Shown: positions 36,596 through 44,682, numbered from the stretch's first letter. The stretch is DNA of 64,000 nucleotides from an endosymbiont of unidentified scaly snail isolate Monju (GCF_000801295.1 NZ_AP012978.1:1240001-1304000); one strand, 5' to 3'. Made by a program: numbers and translations. Notes: a model not told the origin generated them from the letters alone.

Positions 36596-37734
36596 GTTGT
36601 GTAGGAAGTATCAGGCCTATTTGCCTGGCATGCTTGGTATGAGTGGCGAATCATTACTGCCCCTGAAGCAGCTCCGGCGCCAAGGTCTCGATGATCTGCC
36701 GCATCTGGTCCGCTGGCAACGGCCGCAGGTCTTCGGCTTGTGACGTATCGGCAGATTCGGCAGCGGGTGCCGTTTCGCCCTGCGACTGCCCGGTGGTGCT
36801 TGCCGCCGTTTGCGGGGCCGGTTCGTCGGTGGCGGGTTCGGTGGGAGCAGCGGTCTGTCCGGCGGCCTCCGTCGTTGCCATTTCGCCGGACGCGGCGGGC
36901 GTGGTCTGGTCGGCTGTTTCGGCGACCACCGGCTCCGGCGGCAGGACCACCCGCAGGTAGAGCCAGGCGGAGATGAGCGACAGAACGATCAACAGCAGAC
37001 GATAGATATTCATGGTTCCTTCCTGTCTCGCGGGATGCGCACGGGTTTGAGAAGCGCACGGGTTTGAGAAGCGAATGATAAACCCAGGCCAGACGCGGTG
37101 CTTTCTCGCCTTCACGGGCAGGCAACTGGATACGTAACCAGTTCCCGCGCCTGCCCAGCACACGCACCTGCTGATGCTGCTCGAGCTGGGTCACGATCCG
37201 CGCACCCGTACCAGGACTGGCGCGGACGTTGATACGCTTGCCGGTGACCTGTCCGGTCCAGCCGAACCAGGACTGGTCGAGCAGTTCGGGAACGATGGCC
37301 AGCACATCGATCTCGGGATCGCCGGCCAGGCGCAGCAGGATGTCGCGCGCATCGGGATGGCCCTGCCCGGCGGCACGGTAGATCCAGCGCACCGCTTCGG
37401 CCAGATCGCGCTCCACGCCCTCGCCCGTGGTATAGGCCAGGCCGATGGCGAATTCGGCGTCGGCATGCCCTTGGGCCGCAGCCTGTTTCCACCAGTAGAA
37501 GGCACGCCCCATATCCACGGCCAGGCCGTTCCCGTTGGCATACAGCCAGCCCAGGTTGTATTGCGACTCGGCATGCCCCTGTTCGGCCAGCGGCTTCCAG
37601 TGGCACCAGGCCTCGGCAAAATTGCCTTCCAGCAGGGCCGCCATCCCTTTCTGGAAAGCATCGGGTGCTTCGGCCACCGCCGTTGCAGTCAGCAGCAGCA
37701 AGCTCCCGGCACAGGCACCCTGCCAGCGAGTCAT
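36562..37734 (-). CDS. Sel1-repeat and SH3-like periplasmic protein, 3' end altered by a 17-bp duplication
   Basis: Signal peptide (MTRWQGACAGSLLLLTATAVAEA), Sel1-like repeats (AESQYNLGWLYANGNGLAVDMGR and ADAEFAIGLAYTTGEGVERD) and a bacterial SH3 segment (KRINVRASPGTGARIVTQL). Sel1/SH3 proteins mediate protein or wall contacts in the periplasm; function here unknown. Near 37035-37068 a 17-bp unit (TTCTCAAACCCGTGCGC on the minus strand) occurs twice in tandem. Without one copy the frame would read KPVRIPRDRKEP and stop at 37010, overlapping the next gene's ATG (ATGA). As the sequence stands, the frame runs on to 36562 through the next gene. The core (about 235 residues) is intact. Confidence 0.75.
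   Translation of the reverse strand: MTRWQGACAGSLLLLTATAVAEAPDAFQKGMAALLEGNFAEAWCHWKPLAEQGHAESQYNLGWLYANGNGLAVDMGRAFYWWKQAAAQGHADAEFAIGLAYTTGEGVERDLAEAVRWIYRAAGQGHPDARDILLRLAGDPEIDVLAIVPELLDQSWFGWTGQVTGKRINVRASPGTGARIVTQLEQHQQVRVLGRRGNWLRIQLPAREGEKAPRLAWVYHSLLKPVRFSNPCASRETGRNHEYLSSAVDRSVAHLRLALPAGGPAAGAGGRRNSRPDHARRVRRNGNDGGRRTDRCSHRTRHRRTGPANGGKHHRAVAGRNGTRCRICRYVTSRRPAAVASGPDAADHRDLGAGAASGAVMIRHSYQACQANRPDTSYTTWAVDAQFSKN
36654..37013 (-). CDS. Small membrane-anchored Ala/Thr/Glu-rich protein
   Basis: 119 residues: a single N-terminal membrane helix (MNIYRLLLIVLSLISAWLYLRVVL), then a low-complexity region rich in Pro, Ala, Thr and Glu, likely disordered and periplasmic, and a C-terminal helix (LPADQMRQIIETLAPELL). 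AGGAAGGAACC precedes the ATG, giving a good ribosome site. The gene would have overlapped the stop of the Sel1 gene by ATGA before the duplication described there. No family recognised. Confidence 0.65.
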   Translation of the reverse strand: MNIYRLLLIVLSLISAWLYLRVVLPPEPVVAETADQTTPAASGEMATTEAAGQTAAPTEPATDEPAPQTAASTTGQSQGETAPAAESADTSQAEDLRPLPADQMRQIIETLAPELLQGQ

Positions 37735-38471
37735 TCGTGCTCCAGGGCCGCGATAACCCGAATGGCGCGCGCCATGCCCTCGCCCAGATAGCTCTCGATT
37801 TCCTGCATGGTGATCGGGCCGCCCTCACCCAGACCGGCAGCCCAGTTGACCACCAGCGAAAAGTTGGCGTAGCAAAGCTCGAGTTCCCGGGCCAGGGCGG
37901 CCTCGGGCATCCCGGTCATGCCGACGATATCGCAACCGTCGCGCGCCAGGCGGCGGATCTCGGCGGCCGACTCCAGGCGCGGCCCCTGGGTAGCGCCATA
38001 GGTCCCCTTTCCCACCACCGATTCGCCAATGCGCCCGGCCGCTGCCAGCAGTTGCTGGCGCAGCGCCTCACAATAGGGCTCGGTGAAATCGGCATGGATG
38101 ACCCGCTTGAGGTCCTGCTCGTAGAACGTGTGCTTGCGATCGTAGGTGTAGTCGATGACCTGGTCGGCAACGCACAGGGTTCCGGGCCCCATGTTGGCGG
38201 AGATGCCACCGACCGCAGCCATGCCGACGATACGTTCGACCCCCGCTTCCTTGAAGGCCCAGATGTTGGCGCGATAGTTCACCTTGTGCGGCGGCACCTG
38301 GTGATTGCCGCCGTGGCGCGGCAGAAAGGCGACTGGCAGCTCGTTCAGGCGTCCGAACTGCATGGGCGCCGAAGGGGCCCCGAACGGCGTCGAGACCAGT
38401 TCGCGCCGTTCGATCTCCAGTGCCTCCAGCCGGGTCAGGCCGGAACCGCCGATGATACCCAGGTAATGCAT
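37731..38471 (-). CDS. S-methyl-5'-thioinosine phosphorylase
   Basis: Purine nucleoside phosphorylase-fold enzyme of the MTAP/PNP family, 246 residues: IGGSGLTRLEAL at the phosphate site, FLPRHGGNHQVPPHKVNYRA, and the purine site with NMGPGTLCVADQVIDYTYDR and VGMTGMPEAALARELELCYA. The match to the Pseudomonas S-methyl-5'-thioinosine phosphorylase and its linkage to nagZ and hpt support the substrate assignment; methylthioadenosine phosphorylase is the alternative. It likely recycles the methylthio-purine by-product of polyamine synthesis, giving hypoxanthine for Hpt. It overlaps the Sel1 gene start by 4 bp. Confidence 0.85.
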   Translation of the reverse strand: MHYLGIIGGSGLTRLEALEIERRELVSTPFGAPSAPMQFGRLNELPVAFLPRHGGNHQVPPHKVNYRANIWAFKEAGVERIVGMAAVGGISANMGPGTLCVADQVIDYTYDRKHTFYEQDLKRVIHADFTEPYCEALRQQLLAAAGRIGESVVGKGTYGATQGPRLESAAEIRRLARDGCDIVGMTGMPEAALARELELCYANFSLVVNWAAGLGEGGPITMQEIESYLGEGMARAIRVIAALEHE

Positions 38472-38474
38472 GAT

Positions 38475-39057
38475 TCAGTGTCCCTCCAGATGTTCCGGCA
38501 AGGCGTAGATGGCCGGCAGGTTGCGCCAGTATCCACGATAGTCCATGCCGCAGCCGAAGACATAGCGGTCGGGCACGGTCAGGCCGATGTAGTCGATCGG
38601 CGGACGCACCCCGCGATCGTGGATCTTCTGCGTGAGCACCGCAGCGCGCAGGCTGGCCGGCTTCTGGGCCTCACAGTAGTGCAGAGTAGTGCAGAATGGC
38701 CTCCAGCGTATGGCCCTCGTCGAGGATGTCGTCGATCACCAGCACGTGGCGGCCGGTCAGTGACTGCGCTGGGGTGCGCTGCCAGACCAGCTCGGTACCC
38801 GAGGTCTGCTCGCGGTAGCGCGTGGCGTGCAGGTAGTCGAGTTTCCAGGGAAAGACCAGGTGCGGCATGAGCATGGCCGTGGGCGCCAGGCCGCCGTTCA
38901 TCACGCACAGCACCAGCGGATTGGCCTCGGCCAGATCGGCCGTGATGCGTGCGGCCATCTTGCGCACGGCCTGATTCACCGCGTGTTCGTCATGGAGAAG
39001 TTCAGCCCGGTCCAGCACGTCCTGGGCATGCCGGGCTTCGGGTGACAGCGCACTCAT
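38475..39057 (-). pseudogene. hpt: Hypoxanthine-guanine phosphoribosyltransferase, broken by a 10-bp duplication
   Basis: Purine salvage enzyme. The N-terminal part is normal (AQDVLDRAELLHDEHAVNQA, NPLVLCVMNGGLAPTAMLMP) through the PRPP motif HVLVIDDILDEGHTLEAIL. There a 10-bp tandem duplication (CTGCACTACT twice, near 38682-38701) shifts the frame and ends it at LHYSALL. The correct tail resumes in another frame (EAQKPASLRAAVLTQKIHDR, then VPDRYVFGCGMDYRGYW) to a stop at 38475. Without the duplication the product is 190 residues, normal for Hpt. The ATG overlaps the nagZ stop (ATGA). Confidence 0.85.
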
Positions 39058-40097
39058 AGGGGAAGTTCGTCCTCGCGTTGTTGCAGGATATTGGCGGCCA
39101 GGCCGGCCGCCCGGTGCCAACGGGTCGATTCGCGGAGCTGTTGCCGATCAGGTGCGGGACGGCCGTGCAGTCGGACACAGCGCGTCAGCGACACCGGGTC
39201 GCGGTGATCGGCCAGCGCTTCCAGCACCTGTTCGGCCGCTGTCGGATCGTTGCATACCAGCACCTGGTCACATCCCGCGGCAATGGCCGCCCTCGCCCGC
39301 TCGGCCGGCGTCCCGGTGGCATCGGCGGCCTTCATGCTCAGGTCGTCGCTGAAGATCACACCGTTGAAACGCAGCTCACCGCGCAGGATGGTCTGCAGCC
39401 AGAATGGCGAGAACCCCGCGAGCCGTTCGTCACAGCAACGATACACCACGTGCGCGGGCATGATCCCCTCGAGCCCGGCGGAGATCAGGCGCCGAAACGG
39501 GTGCGCATCCTGGTGCAGGATGGTCTCCAGCGGTCTTTCGTCCACCGGCAGCTCGTGGTGCGAATCGGCACGCACCGCACCGTGACCGGGGAAATGCTTG
39601 CCCACGCTGATCATGCCCGCCTCCCGTGCGCCCAGCATCCAGGCCATGGCCAGGCTGGCGACCTGTTCCGGCGTCTCGTCGAAGGCGCGGTCACCGATCA
39701 CCTCGCTGATGCCCAGTCCCAGGTCGAGCACCGGGGCAAAGCTGAAGTCCACGCCCACCGCGCGCAGTTCGGCCGCCATCAGCCAGCCCAGCTCGTGCGC
39801 CACCCGCCGCGCACGCGCCACGTCGCCGTCGCAGAACGGCAGGATGGCCGCTGGCGGCGGCAGGCGGGTGAAACCTTCCCGAAAACGCTGCACCCGGCCG
39901 CCTTCCTGATCAACCGCGATCAACAAGGGAGGCGAACGCAGCTCATGAATCTCGCGGATCAGCCGATACAACTGCTCGACCGAGGCGTAATTGCGGCGAA
40001 AGAGGATGACCCCGCCGGTCGCCGGATGCCGCAGCCGCGTGATGTCCTCGGCGCACAGCTCGGTGCCGAGCAGGTCGATCATCACTGGTCCGTGCAT
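39054..40097 (-). CDS. nagZ: Beta-N-acetylhexosaminidase (murein recycling)
   Basis: Cytoplasmic family 3 glycoside hydrolase that removes GlcNAc from anhydromuropeptides; in many bacteria it feeds the AmpR signal for beta-lactamase. 347 residues with the catalytic loop KHFPGHGAVRADSHHELP (His/Asp dyad), the SDDLSMKA nucleophile motif and DQEGGRVQRFREGFTRLP. GGAGGACAG precedes the ATG at 40097. It is intact, and the L,D-transpeptidase/peptide-transporter operon that lies upstream on the same strand gives a common murein theme. Confidence 0.94.
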   Translation of the reverse strand: MHGPVMIDLLGTELCAEDITRLRHPATGGVILFRRNYASVEQLYRLIREIHELRSPPLLIAVDQEGGRVQRFREGFTRLPPPAAILPFCDGDVARARRVAHELGWLMAAELRAVGVDFSFAPVLDLGLGISEVIGDRAFDETPEQVASLAMAWMLGAREAGMISVGKHFPGHGAVRADSHHELPVDERPLETILHQDAHPFRRLISAGLEGIMPAHVVYRCCDERLAGFSPFWLQTILRGELRFNGVIFSDDLSMKAADATGTPAERARAAIAAGCDQVLVCNDPTAAEQVLEALADHRDPVSLTRCVRLHGRPAPDRQQLRESTRWHRAAGLAANILQQREDELPL

Positions 40098-40163
40098 CTG
40101 TCCTCCGCGCGAGAGCCGCCGGTCCAGCCACCGACAAGCCGTTTGCAGTACATGGGAAGAAAA

Positions 40164-40568
40164 ATGGAAATCACTTCGAGACTATTCTCTATCTTTATGT
40201 TGTTTATCGCTTTTTCTCTTCCTGCCCTGGCGGGAGACGAGGAGAAGGAACCGGTCAAGATCAGCTATGTCGAGATGAAGCCCTCGATCGTCAGCAACCT
40301 CACTGGCGGCCCCAAGTATATCCGCTGCGACATCCAGCTGATGACCAAGTACGCCAGCAAGGTGGAGAAGATCAAGACACACATGCCGGCATTGCGGCAT
40401 ACGGTGTTGATGATCATCGCCGGGGCCGATGGCAAGCAACTCACCACCCGCGAGAGCAAGGAGGCACTGCGCAAGCAGCTGCTCGAGGCGATCCGCAAAA
40501 AGCTCGAGGAACTCACCGACGACCCCATGGTGAAGGACCTGTACTTCACGGCCTACTACGTGAAGTGA
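40164..40568 (+). CDS. FliL-like periplasmic protein
   Basis: 134 residues: a signal-type N-terminus (ITSRLFSIFMLFIAFSLPALAGD) followed by a FliL-like domain (KPSIVSNLTGGPKYIRCDIQL, then ALRHTVLMIIAGADGKQLTT, ESKEALRKQLLEAIRKKLEE). FliL proteins sit at the flagellar stator, but no flagellar gene is near, and the N-terminus resembles a cleavable signal peptide rather than the usual anchor. I chose ATG 40164 because GGAAG precedes it; ATG 40152 is possible. Its 3' end overlaps the end of the convergent ABC permease gene. Confidence 0.78.
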   Translation: MEITSRLFSIFMLFIAFSLPALAGDEEKEPVKISYVEMKPSIVSNLTGGPKYIRCDIQLMTKYASKVEKIKTHMPALRHTVLMIIAGADGKQLTTRESKEALRKQLLEAIRKKLEELTDDPMVKDLYFTAYYVK

Positions 40569-41347
40569 CATCCAGGCGATCGCGCAGCCCATCGCCCAGC
40601 ACGTTGGCAGCCAGCACCACCAGCGACAGCGCGATCCCTGGTACCAGCACCAAGTGCTGGCGCCACCAGCAGGTAGCGTACACCCTCCCGAATCATGCTG
40701 CCCCAGGAGGCCTGGGGCGGTTGCACACCCAGCCCCAGGAATGACAGACCGGCCTCGGCGATCACCGCCGAGGCCAGGCCGAAGCTGGCCTCGACCAGCA
40801 GTGGCGCAAGCAACAGCGGCAGCAGGTGATACGCCATGATGGCCGGCGGCGCGCGGCCCAGCGCGACGGCTGCCAGCACATGCTCGCGATGGCGCAACGA
40901 CAGCACCTGGTTGCGGCTCAGGCGCGCATAGCCCACCCAGCCCATGGCCGAGAGCGCGATCACCGCATTGTCGATGCCCGGCCCCAGGAAGGCCACCAGG
41001 GCAATGGCCAGCAACAGCCCGGGAAAGGCCAGAAACACCTCGATCAGTCGCGAGACCACCCGGTCGGCCCAACCGCCGAGGTATCCCGCCAGCACGCCGA
41101 TGACGGTGCCGATAACGGCAGACAACGAGACACTGACCACCGCGACCAGAAGCGATATTCCGGCCCCCGCGGCCAGCCGCTCGGCCACCGAACGGCCCAG
41201 CTCGTCGCCACCGAACAGGTATCCCTTTGACAGGGGCGCGGCGAACAGCCGTTCCAGATCGATGGCATCGGGCGTCAGCGGCAGTACCCAGCCGCCCAGC
41301 GCGAGCAATGCCCAGCCGCCCAGGATCAGCGCGGGCAGACGACTCAT
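40556..41347 (-). CDS. Peptide/nickel-type ABC permease (OppC/DppC family), 3' frameshift
   Basis: Inner-membrane permease of an Opp/Dpp-type ABC importer. The N-terminal helix, the GGDELGRSVAERLAAG region and the EAA-loop segment HREHVLAAVALGRAPPAIMAYHLLP are normal. After GVRYLLVAP the frame is wrong; the next frame gives HLVLVPGIALSLVVLAANVL and GDGLRDRLDVTSR with a stop at 40546, so one extra G near 40662 is likely. The change alters about the last 35 residues including the final helix. The ATG overlaps the preceding permease stop by ATGA. Confidence 0.85.
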   Translation of the reverse strand: MSRLPALILGGWALLALGGWVLPLTPDAIDLERLFAAPLSKGYLFGGDELGRSVAERLAAGAGISLLVAVVSVSLSAVIGTVIGVLAGYLGGWADRVVSRLIEVFLAFPGLLLAIALVAFLGPGIDNAVIALSAMGWVGYARLSRNQVLSLRHREHVLAAVALGRAPPAIMAYHLLPLLLAPLLVEASFGLASAVIAEAGLSFLGLGVQPPQASWGSMIREGVRYLLVAPALGAGTRDRAVAGGAGCQRAGRWAARSPGCHFT

Positions 41348-42021
41348 CCGCCCGGCTCCATCCGGGGATCGAGGGCGCGCAGCAGCCCGTCGGTCAGTGC
41401 ATTGAGCAACACATAGCTCACCGCGATCACCAGCACCACGCCCTGGATCAGGGGGTAGTCGCGCTGGTGGATGGCCTCGATCAGCAGCGAACCGATACCT
41501 GGCCAGGCGAATACCACCTCGGTGACCACCGCCCCGCCGAGCAGGCCACCCAGTTGCAGGCCCAGCAGGGTGACCACCGGCAGCAGGGCGTTCGGCAAGG
41601 CGTGACGCCAGAGGGCCTGCCGGGCGCCCAGCCCCTTGGCGCGCGCAGTGCGCATCCAGTCCTGTTCCAGCACCTCGAGCAGGCCCAGCGGCAGGGCGAT
41701 CACCAGCACCACGGCAAAGGCGGCCAGCGCCAGTGCCAGGGTCGCCGGCAGGCGTTCGGCGATCAGCGTCGATACCGGTCGCTCACGCAGCAGCGACTGT
41801 CCCAGGTCGGCGTGCAACAGGCCGCCCAGGTAGTCCGCCCAGCGCACCGCCAGCGGCCGGTCCAGGCCCATGGCCGCACGCAGGGCCTCGCGGTCGGCCG
41901 CGCTGGACTGCTCGCCCAGCATCACGTCCACCGGATCGCCAGGCACCACGGCGGCAAGCAGGAACACCAGGCTCACCACGCCCAGCAGCACCAGCAGGGT
42001 ATCGAACAGGCGACTCAGCAT
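41344..42021 (-). CDS. Peptide/nickel-type ABC permease (OppB/DppB family), internal deletion
   Basis: 225 residues, whereas OppB/DppB proteins have about 300-315. The N-terminus MLSRLFDTLLVLLGVVSLVF, the GLDRPLAVRWADYLGGLLHADLG region and the EAA-loop part DWMRTARAKGLGARQALWRHALPN are all recognisable, but between ALAAFAVVLVIALPLG and LLEVLEQDW about 80 residues (two to three helices) are absent without loss of frame. The junction lies around 41680-41690. It probably cannot form a working channel. It overlaps the L,D-transpeptidase end by 7 bp. Confidence 0.85.
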   Translation of the reverse strand: MLSRLFDTLLVLLGVVSLVFLLAAVVPGDPVDVMLGEQSSAADREALRAAMGLDRPLAVRWADYLGGLLHADLGQSLLRERPVSTLIAERLPATLALALAAFAVVLVIALPLGLLEVLEQDWMRTARAKGLGARQALWRHALPNALLPVVTLLGLQLGGLLGGAVVTEVVFAWPGIGSLLIEAIHQRDYPLIQGVVLVIAVSYVLLNALTDGLLRALDPRMEPGG

Positions 42022-42521
42022 GATCCCCCTGCCCCACCAGCGTGGATCAGCACCTCGGTGCCGCGTTCCACACAATCGAACAGCTCGATGATGTCGGTGT
42101 TGCGCATGCGCACACAGCCATGCGAACAGGGCTCGCCCATGGGCTGATCGTCCGGGGTGCCGTGGATGTAGATGAAGCGCCGCAGGCTGTCGCATTCTCC
42201 CCCACGGTTGTAGCCCGGCTCGCAACCGGTCAGCCACAGGATGCGGGTCAGGATCCAGTCGCGCTCCGGGTGCGCCCGTGCCAACTCGGAGGTCCAGACC
42301 TCGCCGGTGGGACGGCGCGCCACGAACACCGTCCCCGGCGGGCAGCCCGCGCCGATCTTCAGGCGGATGCGATGGCGTCCCAGCGGCGTGCACTCCGACC
42401 CCTGACACTGCCCCGCGCCGTTGCGCGCGGTGGAGACCGTATAGCGCACCAGTTCCTGCTCGCCCTCGAGCAGGCGCAGGGTCTGGGTGGACAGGTCGAT
42501 GTCGATATGGCGCGAGGTCAT
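42015..42521 (-). CDS. L,D-transpeptidase (YkuD domain)
   Basis: 168-residue YkuD-fold enzyme that forms or edits 3-3 crosslinks or attaches proteins to peptidoglycan, normally in the periplasm. The catalytic motif HGTPDDQPMGEPCSHGCVRM contains the essential His and Cys. There is no signal peptide in front of the domain (MTSRHIDIDLSTQTLRLLEG), so the enzyme as read would be cytoplasmic, which is seen in a subgroup. It lies between the binding protein and the permeases of the ABC operon; this and nagZ suggest murein peptide turnover. Confidence 0.88.
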   Translation of the reverse strand: MTSRHIDIDLSTQTLRLLEGEQELVRYTVSTARNGAGQCQGSECTPLGRHRIRLKIGAGCPPGTVFVARRPTGEVWTSELARAHPERDWILTRILWLTGCEPGYNRGGECDSLRRFIYIHGTPDDQPMGEPCSHGCVRMRNTDIIELFDCVERGTEVLIHAGGAGGSC

Positions 42522-42528
42522 CACCCCA

Positions 42529-43938
42529 TTATCGCCCGTTTCCGGTGCTGCATTCCCTTCCCGGCCCTTTCACTTTTTCTCCAACGCTTCGAAAAAAACC
42601 ATAACTGCCGTCGCGCCGGGGCGCGACAGCGCCCACCCCTCGGCTCAGCAGCAGATTGTTCTCGTGCCACAGCGGCACATACACCAGGTCGCGGTGCACC
42701 TGTTCCTGAATCGCCCGATACAAGGGCACGGCCTGTTCGCGCGACAGACGCTCGGCACGCTCGATCAACGCATCGACCTCGGGGTTGCAATAGCGCCCCC
42801 GGTTGGCGCCTCCGGGTGGCAGCGAGGCGCTGTGGAAGATGTGACGGTAGATGTCCGGGCTGCGAATGCCCACCCAGCTCAGACTGTACATCTGGAAGCG
42901 CCCGGCCTTGATGTCGCCGAAGAAGGTGCCCCATTCGTGGCTGCGGATCTCCAGATCGATGCCCACTTCTGCCAGCTGCGCCTGGATCACCGCGGCGATG
43001 CGCAGGCGGAAGGGATCGGTCGAGGTCTTGTAGGTGATGCGCAAGGGCCGTTGTGGCCCGTAACCCAGCTCGGCGAGCAGGGCGCGGGCGCGATCCGGAT
43101 CGTGCGGCCAGGGCGCCAGCCCCGGATGCGCCGCCCAGTGCCCCGGCACCAGCAGGGTGGTAGCCAGCCGCGCATGGCCGCGGAACAGGTGGCGCACGAT
43201 GGCCTCGCGGTCGATGGCCAGCGCGATGGCCTGACGCACCCGCCGATCGCCGGTGACCGGGTCTTCGAGATTGAACCCCAGGTAGCTGAACGTGGTGCCT
43301 GGCGTCTCATGCAGGGTAATGGCCGGGTCACGCGCCAGGCGCTCAACCATCTCGAACGGCAGATCGTTCTGAACCAGCTGCGCCTCGCCGTGCAACAGCT
43401 TGAGCGCCCGCATGGTCGGATCGGGCACCACCGCGAAGCGGACCTTCAGCCCGTCGGCCCGGCGCGCCAGCAACACCCCGCCATCGGCCTGCCAGCCGAG
43501 AAAGCGGAACGCCCCCGAACCGAGCGGATCGCGTGCCAGCGCCCCGCGCTCCTCCAGCCGTCCGGCCGGCGCCACGCCCAGGTGCAGACGCTCGGGCAGG
43601 CGCTGATCGGGACGCGAGAGATCCAGTCGCAGGGCATCGCCCTCGTGGCGAATCTGCACGATGTGTTTCAGGGTGCCCGCATGCGGCGAGGCCGGGTGAT
43701 CGCGCGTTGTGCGCAGGGTCGCGGCCACATCGTCCAGTGTCACCGGCGAACCGTCGGCAAAGGGGACGGGCGAGCCGTTGAGCGCGAGCCGGTAGTGGCG
43801 GTCGTCGATGCGCTGCCAGCGCACCACGCCCGGCACCGGGCGGTCGGCTGCGTCGAAGTCCACCAGCGGCCGGTACAACAAGGCATTGATGCGTTCGGAG
43901 ACCGCATCGGTGGCCAGCAGGCGGATCAATCGCGCCAT
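42529..43938 (-). CDS. ABC transporter peptide-binding protein (OppA/DppA family), leader missing
   Basis: Solute-binding protein family 5, about 469 residues as read. It begins directly in the mature part (LLATDAVSERINALLYRPLV), where family members have a lipoprotein signal and about 40 more residues. Upstream sequence is the end of the CYTH gene, so a deletion seems to have removed the leader. The body is typical: RRVRQAIALAIDREAIVRHL, WAAHPGLAPWPHDPDRARALL, EVGIDLEIRSHEWGTFF. Without export it cannot serve a periplasmic importer. The neighbouring permeases are also damaged. Confidence 0.85.
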   Translation of the reverse strand: MARLIRLLATDAVSERINALLYRPLVDFDAADRPVPGVVRWQRIDDRHYRLALNGSPVPFADGSPVTLDDVAATLRTTRDHPASPHAGTLKHIVQIRHEGDALRLDLSRPDQRLPERLHLGVAPAGRLEERGALARDPLGSGAFRFLGWQADGGVLLARRADGLKVRFAVVPDPTMRALKLLHGEAQLVQNDLPFEMVERLARDPAITLHETPGTTFSYLGFNLEDPVTGDRRVRQAIALAIDREAIVRHLFRGHARLATTLLVPGHWAAHPGLAPWPHDPDRARALLAELGYGPQRPLRITYKTSTDPFRLRIAAVIQAQLAEVGIDLEIRSHEWGTFFGDIKAGRFQMYSLSWVGIRSPDIYRHIFHSASLPPGGANRGRYCNPEVDALIERAERLSREQAVPLYRAIQEQVHRDLVYVPLWHENNLLLSRGVGAVAPRRDGSYGFFRSVGEKVKGPGRECSTGNGR

Positions 43939-44398
43939 CGGCTGTAAGGATGGCTGGCGAGCTGGCTGTTGTAGTAGCGCCGGTCACTCGAGACCTCCTC
44001 GCCCAGCCAGGGGGGCGCTCGAAGGGCTCGTCGGCATGGGACAGCTCGATCTCGGCCACCACCAGCGGCGCGTTCTCGCCCTGGAATTCGTCGATTTCCC
44101 AGAGATGCTCACCGACATGCAGGTAATGGCGGATCTTCTCGAACACCGGCCCCTCGACCACGTGCGCGAACAGCGCCTCGGCATCATTCAGCGGGATGGC
44201 ATACTCGAACTCGTGGCGGTGAATACCGTCAGCGCTGGCCTTGATGTTCAGATGTGCCTGCTCACCGAAGATGCGCACCCGCATGGCACGGCGCTCATCG
44301 TGGCAGAGATAGCCCTGGCGCATGGGCACGCTGCGCTCGATCTGCGCGCGCCAGCGCTCGTCGGTCACCAGAAACTTGCGTTCGATTTCGAGGGGCAT
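43926..44398 (-). pseudogene. CYTH-domain protein (CyaB/triphosphatase type), homopolymer frameshift
   Basis: The N-terminus MPLEIERKFLV and EHLWEIDEFQGENAPLVVAEIELS are CYTH hallmarks; such proteins bind triphosphate ligands (inorganic triphosphatase or adenylate-cyclase-like). After DEPFERP the frame is lost at a run of six G (44010-44015 on the plus strand) that should probably be seven; the other frame gives WLGEEVSSDRRYYNSQLASH and PYSRWRD with a stop at 43926. As read, the frame continues to 43343 through the next gene. About 156 residues when corrected. Confidence 0.82.
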
Positions 44399-44594
44399 GG
44401 AAGGAGCCTCAGGCCAGTATGGCCCGTATTATCGCGGCATTCGCGGGGCGGGAGAAGCAGAGGCGCCCCTTTATTCCAAGGGGCAACGGAATGCCTCGTC
44501 AACTTCGGGCGTTGCATTTATTCTGCGAGTTCAGGATCTTCCCCTGTGTAGCCTGCTTCATCAATATATCAAAAATGCATTATTCACTCTCTGC

Positions 44595-44682
44595 GCCGAA
44601 CGTCGCAAATCACCGGCAGCAAAAAGCAGAGTGAGGAACGAACGGCACTTTTTGACGTCCGAGTGAATTTGCCTTGTTAGGT
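44595..44682 (-). other. attC-like recombination site (integron), after the SET cassette
   Basis: 88 bp bounded by seven-base core sites: ACCTAAC (minus strand, 44682-44676) and GTTCGGC (44601-44595). The inner arms can pair, CAAATTCACTCGG with CCGGTGATTTG, with extra bases typical of attC. It lies 18 bp downstream of the SET-domain gene in the sense expected for a cassette. The second core deviates from GTTRRRY at one base. Confidence 0.7.

Noticed and set aside
39078-40150. Plus-strand frame running in front of the FliL-like gene, antisense to nagZ
   Set aside because: It merely precedes the real FliL-like start in frame; nagZ on the other strand is well supported.
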